A stretch of 64,000 nt of DNA from Prillingera fragicola. Taxonomy: Eukaryota > Basidiomycota > Tremellomycetes > Trichosporonales > Trichosporonaceae. How positions within the stretch are numbered: the stretch's first letter is position 1; each line of letters opens with the position of its first letter. Positions 57,572 to 64,000 of the stretch are shown one piece after another. The notes below the pieces were generated by a model. The model worked only from the letters and a program-made list of their open reading frames with translations. It ran no database searches and had not been told where the DNA came from. The position numbers were made by a program, and so were the translations under genes. The stretch spans positions 124,001 to 188,000 of the forward strand of contig BEDY01000001.1 of assembly GCA_002335605.1 (NCBI GenBank). Direction: 5' to 3'.

Positions 57572-58619
57572 GCAACCCCCCCTGGTGCCACCCCCCTCCC
57601 CCAACCCGCATGTGACTCCTTGGGTTGTCAGATACTGGCAATGAACGAACCCATCACAGTGCAATGCTAACTGTTCATCATCAGTGGGGTGCTAAGCACA
57701 GCATGATGAACCAACTCACGAGAGGGGAGCAGAGCCGAAAAGGGAGGCGGCCTGTAACACCGACCGGAGGAAAAAGACCAACAACGCGGGGGCGAGAGCA
57801 GGCTGAGTGATAACCACAAGGCCAGGTGTGGGGAAACGTTTTGAATGGCAAGTCTTCAAGGTCACTGCATAAAAGAGTTCTTGGGTCGGAGACGGTGGAA
57901 TGGTGAGTGGGATGAGCAGCCAGCGTGTACCCACAGGCCTCAGGCAGGGGTGCCATGTGTTTGAAGGCATGAATGAGCGGAAGCATCTCTATCCAGGCCG
58001 ACAGATAGTTGTTTCATGGATGCCTTGTAAAACACACTGACGCACCCAAAATAAGCATTTGCTACATGTATCAGCCAGAGTAGTGTGTTTCTCATTTCAC
58101 ACCATCACTTGCCACGTTGGCCCTGGAAGCAGTGGCACTGCGATTAAATATTAATTAAATCTCCGCGGCCGCGGCTTCATGGTGTTTGACTCGACCCTGC
58201 CATTCATGCTTCAAGGAGTGTCGGATCATGGGCAACATCCAAGTCCTCCTCGTTGTATGCATGTATCAGCTATTGCTGCACGAAGCATATGAACAAGGCG
58301 GTCCATGCCGAGCAAGCCGCAATTGAGAAATGAGCGGCGGAGCGCTGGCTTGCACCCTGGCTTGCACCACAACTGGTCATTGTAGTGTGGTGCATGTATG
58401 CATGCCCTTGGCAGCCAGGCAGCATTTCAATGTCCTGAATTGTCTGGGACGCCAGCACAAAGGCCTGTGGAGGAGCTGAGAACCGTATGCATAGTGGAAA
58501 GACGTAGGGTGGGTTGCTTTCATGGCAAAGAGGATGGGTACACGAAGGGGGGTTTCTCGGACGAGGTGTACAAAAGCCAAAAGCGATGATGCCCGGTCTG
58601 TGCTCAAGCTACATAATGT
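57572..58619. other. Gene-poor region, nothing resolved
   Basis: Contains an AT-rich patch followed by a 12-bp GC palindrome CCGCGGCCGCGG at 58163-58174. A 63-codon plus frame (58398-58589) is judged unsupported. Confidence 0.5.
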
Positions 58620-58904
58620 TCAATGGAGGTGGGAAAAAGGGGCCGATGACTTGGAAACTCGTTGAAACTTGTATGGTACCGCTTGAAGCAAATCGTGGTT
58701 GTATTGGGTGGCGCCTAGCTTGAGGTTTGTCTTGAACTCGGCCTGAAAGTCGTCGGCCATCAGAGTCAGGGTTGAAGTGGGGGTTGTCGAAACGGAGCGG
58801 AAGGGGACGGCTGGCCCGGACAGGATGTCGGACCAGTTGCAGCTGTCAAACTGCTTCGCGGCACGGAAACCGGCGTTGAACTCAAACGGCGAAGCCTGCT
58901 GGAC
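58620..58904 (-). other. 94-codon open frame in phase with, and directly after, the TAG of the coiled-coil gene
   Basis: In the same frame as the gene ending at 58905, the sequence after TAG stays open for 94 codons and looks strongly coding: SPFEFNAGFRAAKQFDSCNW, SDILSGPAVPFRS, MADDFQAEFKTNLKLGATQY, ending SHLH before TGA at 58620-58622. No short intron removing the TAG was found: the near GT sites (58915-58925 on minus) are in phase 2, and both acceptors after it (CTAG, CCAG) would need phase 0. It may be a readthrough tail, the far part of a disrupted gene, or the result of a base error. Confidence 0.55.
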
Positions 58905-60219
58905 CTAGGAGCCGGCCAGCGCTCCGGGAGACGACGACCCGGTGTGGCGGGCCTGGAGCTGGGCGTGCAGAGCGCGGTTGTCGGCGAGTAGCTTGTTGAC
59001 CTCGGCCGTGAGATATTCCTTGTCCACTACGAGCTTGCGGTTGAAACTGACAAACTGGGCGTGGGCGGTATGGTATTTCTTGTTCTTGGACACCACGTTG
59101 TCGTAGCGGTCGGCCAGCTCTTGCTTTTCCTTGATCAGCTTGCTGTTTGAAGCTTTAAGAGAGTCGATCTCGGACTTGGAGGCGAACTTGGCCATGGCCT
59201 GGGCGGCCTGAACGTCTCGGGCGGCCTTCTTCCTGACCGCTTTCTCGGCATCGGCTATGATTTGAGAATAGCGGCGCCTAAGTTTGTCTTCGGCTTCGGC
59301 AATGTTGATAGGAGCCAGGCGGTCGCTCTCGCGTTGTTGGGTCTTGGCTGTCTCAAGCTCCTCGCGCAGAATCTTGATAGTGGGGTCGGCGGTGCGCACC
59401 TGACGCTCCAGGCCGATTATGTCCTTCTTGAGTCGAGCAACCTCGTAAACGGTGGCCGTAGCTTCCCCGCGAAGTTTCTCCATCTCCTTGGCATGTAAGG
59501 CGTCTTGCTTGTCGATTGCGCTCTTGTAGGCCTCCGCTTGCTGGTCGCTCTCCAGCTTTTGACGGTTACGCAGCTGGTCGGTCAGAAGCTGCCAGGAGGT
59601 GTTGACCTTTTCAAGCTCCGCTTGATGTTTCTCAAGCAAGTTGCGACGCGCGGTGGCACCGTTCATCTTCAGGCGCTCGATCTCAGCCACATTGGAGAGG
59701 ATCGTGTCGTTCTTCTCCTGCAGGTGGGCGTTACGGCCTTTGACTTGCTGGTGAAGTTGGAAAATCTGCTCGCGGGCACAAGCTTTGCCTTCTTTGACGC
59801 CGTCATCAAACCTCGTCTGCAGAGCAAGCTCTGTGTCGTCACCAGCTTTGGCAGCAACAAGGCGGGCTCGAGCCAGCAGCCGACGCTTTTGACTCCGCAG
59901 CCATTCTGGCGGGATAGACAGCGTGCTGTCACTGCGTGGGCGTTTGTTTGAAGATGTGGTCGGAAGTCCAGGCTGGTCATCACGAACACTGTTGCTGGTT
60001 TCCTTGACGCTGCAGACGCTGCAGAGTTGTCAGCCTGGAGTCATCCATCACACTCACGTAGAGGCAGAGTCGGCATTCAGCGAGAACATTCCCAGATGCT
60101 TTCCGATGCTGACGGCAGTTCCGTGTTCAGAAGGAGCTACAGGGGGTTGAGGCTGGTCGTCAATGCGGCTGGAATCCTGTTAGGCATCTGCTTTCTGCTG
60201 AGGATTGGAGCCACTCACT
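58905..60219 (-). CDS. Coiled-coil protein, 5' end unresolved
   Basis: Sure exons: 60058-60176 and 58905-60018 (39-nt intron, GTGAGT donor, CTGAC branch); a further upstream exon ends at 60219 (HA|GTGAGT, 42-nt intron). The last exon is nearly one long coiled coil from RSQKRRLLARARLVAAKAGD onward: EKNDTILSNVAEIERLKMN, LLEKHQAELEKVNTSWQLL, RLKKDIIGLERQVRTADPTI, ASKSEIDSLKASNSKLIKEK. The upstream part is Ser/Asp/Pro-rich (TVCSVKETSNSVRDDQPGLP). An ATG exon MPTPGSLRPS ending at a GTGAGT near 60340 is a possible start, but its join leaves the wrong frame. The gene ends at TAG 58905-58907, followed by an open frame. It has no recognised family. Confidence 0.7.
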
Positions 60220-61974
60220 GCATGTTTAAATGATACTCGGTCAACGGATATTGAGACGGTCTCCAGCCCTCATCATCGTGAGTGGGCCTGCTTCCATCAG
60301 CAGGGTGGATGCAATGGCACTGAGCAGTGACTCACGCGGATGGTCGAAGGCTACCGGGAGTAGGCATAGTGAGGCGCTGCAGGTTTTTGGTCTGCTCAGC
60401 GTCAGTTCTGGAAAATTGACTGCTTCTGACCGGCAAGCCAATCCAAGGTACCAGTCTCCCTATCCCTCTCAATACAACTATACCTTCCAAGTGCGCCTCC
60501 ACAAGGTATATTTAAAAGGGGAGGAACAGGGAGGGTTGTAAGGACGGATTGGAGACTTCCAGACAGAGGCGCCAGAGGGACCGTGGCCAGAACACTCACA
60601 GCTTGATCAAAGAACTGAAGGGAGAATGTAAAAGAGTGTGTAGAAATGGACAGGAAACGTCACAAAGTTTGTACACTTTCTTGAGAAGCAATTAGGGGGA
60701 TGTTTGGTTGAACAGGAGAGTGGATGGATGTTGGGAAGAAGGAGATGCTGTGTTTAGACCGCCGCGGATCCGCTGGCAGTCGACCGCAGGTGGCACGTTG
60801 GCGGAAGCAACTCGATGCCCACACTTCGAACTGCAGTGCATCGAACACGCTGCACAACGAGGTCAATAGGGATAGTTCAAGTGCCCATCCAAGTAGGAAT
60901 GCAGGCTCACAGCTCGGAGCACAGCCTGTGCATTCTTTCAGCTACTGGCAGACCTTACACAGAAGAGCAAGGCGGGGCAAATTGCCGCAAGCTGCATCAC
61001 GTGGTGGGCTGTTCAAAAGGGGCTGGTTCTGCTCCCTCCCATGCATGATCACTTCGTATAAGTAAAGTTTCAATCGAGTAGCGCTTGCACAAATGTGCAA
61101 GTCGCGTCCATGGTTCGAGTCTTGGACGGGCCGCATTTCTGGTGGGGTATTGCAACACCAGAATAGGCACGATGAAGAAGGACCATGGGCTCGATTGAAC
61201 GATCAAACTTTTTGCATTTAATCTTAATCGCTATACTACGGCGCGCTTTCCTTGATCGCTATACTGTAGCAAGGTGGTACCATGGGGCGACTCAAGAATT
61301 GGCACTGAGCCACTCCTTTTGTTGTTGCGAGTTGGCTGGGGACTGCAATTGTTTTCGAACTACTCTTGGATTCAAACATTGACGGGAGAACAATGGCCAT
61401 GATGCAGCGGGATACCTGGAAGTTAGTCGAAATCATACAGAACTGTTCGGGAACCAATGCTTGTTGGCCTTGTGGCATGTCGTGGGTGGTGGTTGCGAGG
61501 CGGAGGGGTGGGCTGCAGGAATTAGAGGGGTGAGCGGGAGTTTATTATTCAAACATTTTCAGCAATTTCCAGCCGAGGTAGTGTGTCTCTGTGGGCGTCG
61601 AGAAACACACTACATCTCATCCGCGCACAAACAAGTCGCCTACCGTATTAAATTTACTGGTTTAAGATACATAATACTGATGCTGGAACATTTGACTTAC
61701 ATGCACGCATCCACAGTGCTCACCGGGACCAAGCGTCAATTCCACCAACTTGCCTCTGACCTCCACTGTCTGCTGCATGTGACCTGTGGGACGCGGCGTA
61801 CACGGCCCTATGTGAGGGTCACTGGTGTGCAGCGCCGCTGTGGTTTTTGAGGCTGACTAGCGTATGCATTCATCTCTTATGTACAATGGCGCAAGTTCTA
61901 TGACCCCACGCCCACCAACGATTATGGCCAAGCCCTCAGCGCAAGTCACGACCATATCAATCCCAGCCTCGTCC
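60220..61974. other. Gene-poor region, upstream exon(s) of the coiled-coil gene then nothing recognised
   Basis: The first 200 bases probably hold the first exon of the minus-strand coiled-coil gene. TATATTTAAAAGGGG at 60509-60523 is TATA-like in plus orientation, with no gene after it. A hairpin with a box-B-like element lies at 61084-61121 (rejected as tRNA). Confidence 0.5.
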
Positions 61975-62933
61975 CTACTTCTCGGCACTTCGAGCACCTC
62001 TGGGATCCCAATCATCCTCATGGCTTCTCCGGCTCCATCTTCCTCCTAAGTGCTCCAATCTAAAGGAGAGGGCTGGTATCTCCTCCTCTGCGGGCTGCCT
62101 GTATCCAGCTTCACCCCTACCGCCGGAACCCGCTGGGTGATGCCTCCCCCGATACTGTGAGGCAAAATTCTTTTGAGTCCTTCCCGGGCATGCTGATGCT
62201 GCATGGCGCCTCTGTCCACAAGTCCAGCACAGTCCATTTGCCTGGGCATAGGCCCTCATCTCTGGGGTATAGTACTGGCTTGGTTGCGGGCAATTTTCAA
62301 TTGAATGGCCCGGCTGGCGACATCGAAGGCACAGACATTTGCGCTTGCACTCGTCTCGAAGAGCGTGGGTGAGAGTGGGGGTTGGAGGGGTGCGAAAGAG
62401 ACTCTTGGGCAGCGGTCGCGTATCTGGGCTTTTGATACTGTTGTTGGGGCTCAGAGACGGACGAGAGGGAGGCTGGTGCACGTTAGAATGGACCAACGAA
62501 GTGAGCAGACACTTACTGGTTGTTGGCGAGGATCCTGGGTGTCGCTTTTGGGAGGTCCCCTATTGCGTGCGTTTGGGTCCCCTTCTGGGTCGTAGTAGAC
62601 TGTAAGCTCTTGATAATTGTCCTCTGGGGGAGAACCGATGCCATTGGATTTTCTGGAGGCAGACTGTGGGGTCGGTGCAGGTAGCGACTGTGACGGTAGT
62701 GGTGAAATGACTCCGGCAATGACAGCATAACACTGCACGAAAGTGAGTCGTGCGATGGCACTGAGGATGCGCTGAACCTGGTCATGCTCCAAGGTCTCGG
62801 GAAGGTCACGGGCGAGTGCCGTGCGAACGTGCTCCTTGTCGCTGAAGGTGAGCGGCAAAGTGCTGCCGAATAGGTCATACAACTGGGAGAATGTCAGATG
62901 CAGGCTGTCCCGGAAGCGCCGCAGAGCCGACAT
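61975..62933 (-). CDS. Protein with two CCHC zinc knuckles
   Basis: Two exons: 62517-62933 and 61975-62472; 44-nt intron (GTAAGT donor, TCTAACG branch, CACCAG acceptor); 304 residues. The N-terminal 70 residues are helical (MSALRRFRDSLHLTFSQLYD; ARDLPETLEHDQVQRILSAI). After a Pro/Ser linker come two CX2CX4HX4C knuckles: CLRCRQPGHSIENC and CWTCGQRRHAASAC, only ~20 residues apart. The C-terminal part is Gly/Arg-rich (QYRGRHHPAGSGGRGEAG). Such knuckles bind single-stranded nucleic acid. Gag proteins have the same motif, but the intron and the unbroken frame favour a host gene. No protease, reverse transcriptase or integrase is nearby. Confidence 0.82.
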
Positions 62934-63508
62934 GGTGGTTCTAGCCGCTCAGCGAGAGGGAGCCCTCGAGGCTAAAGAGGTATACAGGTAATGGTTCAGA
63001 GAGAGGAGTTCTGTGTTCGCAAGGGGTTTGGAATTTTGAGAGAAGGTTGGAAGCGGTAACACAAAACAGTGCGCCCCGCCTCCCAAATGCCTCTTGGCAG
63101 CCCGATTAACCTAGCTGCCCATCAGCGTGAAAATCTATGTAACCTGTAATTTTTCAAGCACCAAAGTCTACTGAGAGTCTAGGACATGTGCATATATCTC
63201 TCAGTGCCAACTTTTTAAAATTATTGATAAGTTTGGGTAAGTCCGCAATAACTTTCTGTAAGTGTCTGACACATTCGAGTCACGCTCTATCTGTCCGGTT
63301 GCCTAGAATTTGGCGTTGACCGCCTTTTTGAAACTGCTGTACTCCTAACACTGGCATGTGGTACGAGTGCGTTCATGCACATATGCATAACCGGCTATGA
63401 GTTGTACAATAGCAAGAGCGTGTCGTACATGGATGAGTTAGACACTTCAACGACCCTCAGAAATGCCTTCGAGTCTCGACCCCACGGCAACCTCAGCCCC
63501 CGTTGAGT
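62934..63508. other. Promoter of the zinc-knuckle gene and 3' flank of the next
   Basis: AT-rich patch around 63140-63230; no gene seen. Confidence 0.55.
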
Positions 63509-64000
63509 TCAATTTGACTCATCAGAGTTGTGGCGCTCATCCCGCATCCTGTCATACAGTGACACACGGCGGCCGTCGTGGTCTCGAGCAGCCGCTCTTC
63601 CGCGGATATACAGCCCCGTCGTGCTTGGACTGGCGGAACGGCGCGACGTCATACGGTGATCAGCCCCGTGGACGGGGCTGCTGGAACGGCCACGAGGGGC
63701 AGGAGAGGGGACGAGACCGCTTGGGCTCAATGACTGGCGGCGAGACGGATAGTTGTTATTACGGCCGAGCTCACCGCCGCCGTTGAGTTTCATCCTGAGA
63801 CGAGGGTCGCGTGATGAGTCCACCGAGCTTTTGGGCTTGCTGCCTGACGAAGCACCAAATGGCGGGGAATATGAACGGAACCTGTGGCTGGAAGGCTCTG
63901 GTGTCGCGCCACTTGCACGGAACGAGGGGGGAGGTTCACGACAGCCATGCGCGTAGTGGCCTTGTTTTCCACAGCGCAGACATAGGCCGAGGTCGGTACA
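63509..64000 (-). CDS. CCHC zinc-knuckle protein, C-terminal part (cut by window end)
   Basis: Open in one frame from the window edge to TAA/TGA-type stop at 63509; 163 residues visible. It begins CTDLGLCLRCGKQGHYAHGC, which contains a CX2CX4HX4C knuckle, then a Ser/Pro/Arg-rich disordered tail (SSHRFRSYSPPFGASSGSKP; RRQSLSPSGLVPSPAPRGRS; SLYDRMRDERHNSDESN). Same strand and same motif type (CLRC...GH...C) as the gene 600 bases downstream, so the two may be tandem paralogues. The N-terminus lies beyond 64000. Confidence 0.8.
   Translation of the reverse strand, partial: CTDLGLCLRCGKQGHYAHGCREPPPSFRASGATPEPSSHRFRSYSPPFGASSGSKPKSSVDSSRDPRLRMKLNGGGELGRNNNYPSRRQSLSPSGLVPSPAPRGRSSSPVHGADHRMTSRRSASPSTTGLYIRGRAAARDHDGRRVSLYDRMRDERHNSDESN

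Noticed and set aside
58398..58589. 63-codon plus frame ending DEVYKSQKR
   Set aside because: No start context, no splice sites, and no continuation; composition alone is not enough.
61060..61145. tRNA-like element (hairpin CTTGCAC-AAAT-GTGCAAG followed by box-B-like GGTTCGAGTC)
   Set aside because: No matching 7-bp acceptor stem, the anticodon loop has the wrong size and the T stem has mismatches; at best a degenerate tRNA relic.
61975..64000. LTR retrotransposon suggested by gag-like zinc knuckles
   Set aside because: No reverse transcriptase, integrase or protease motifs, no terminal repeats seen, and the complete gene has a typical spliceosomal intron.
1..64000. CRISPR arrays, rRNA genes, biosynthetic or defence gene clusters
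   Set aside because: None of the regular repeats, rRNA landmarks or clustered biosynthetic motifs were seen; the gene set is eukaryotic and mostly housekeeping.

Overview
The window is nuclear DNA of a basidiomycete fungus, most likely a tremellomycete yeast of the Trichosporonales. This is inferred from the high GC content, strongly C/G-ending codons, genes split by many very short introns (mostly 32-60 nt, GTRNGY donors, CTRAY branch sites 8-15 nt before the acceptor), and gene content typical of basidiomycetes. No ribosomal RNA, CRISPR array or intact transposon was seen. Species cannot be named from the sequence alone.

Layout. 0-13 kb: 3' end of the snRNA cap trimethylguanosine synthase TGS1, small low-complexity proteins, a predicted myristoylated protein, a multipass (MARVEL-like) membrane protein, a kelch-repeat type I membrane protein, and the La protein. 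13-27 kb: small lineage-restricted proteins, a secreted enzyme-like protein with a beta-trefoil lectin-like tail, an MFS transporter, a GPI-anchored PLC-like phosphodiesterase and a Tgl2-type lipase. 27-42.4 kb: a DUF1168/PRKRIP1 spliceosomal protein, a 766-residue repeat-rich protein, a secreted M14 metallocarboxypeptidase, an HSL-type alpha/beta hydrolase, a single-pass membrane protein and an NPC1-type sterol transporter. 42.4-50.5 kb: a gene-poor stretch with orphan genes, broken coding-like frames and an intron-containing tRNA-Ile(AAU). 50.5-56 kb: a prenylated SEL1-repeat protein of the Chs4/Skt5 type, mitochondrial ribosomal protein uL3m, and an APH-family kinase. 56-64 kb: another gene-poor, orphan-rich stretch with a coiled-coil gene interrupted by an in-frame TAG and two neighbouring CCHC zinc-knuckle genes, the second cut by the window end.

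The genes form no operon or single pathway. They are mostly housekeeping genes (RNA cap and processing, mitochondrial translation, sterol traffic, cell wall and secretion) in alternating orientation, separated by two accessory islands (about 43-50 kb and 56-64 kb) that carry most of the unexplained sequence. Exon boundaries were assigned by eye from splice consensus and reading-frame continuity, and were checked for divisibility by three where stated.
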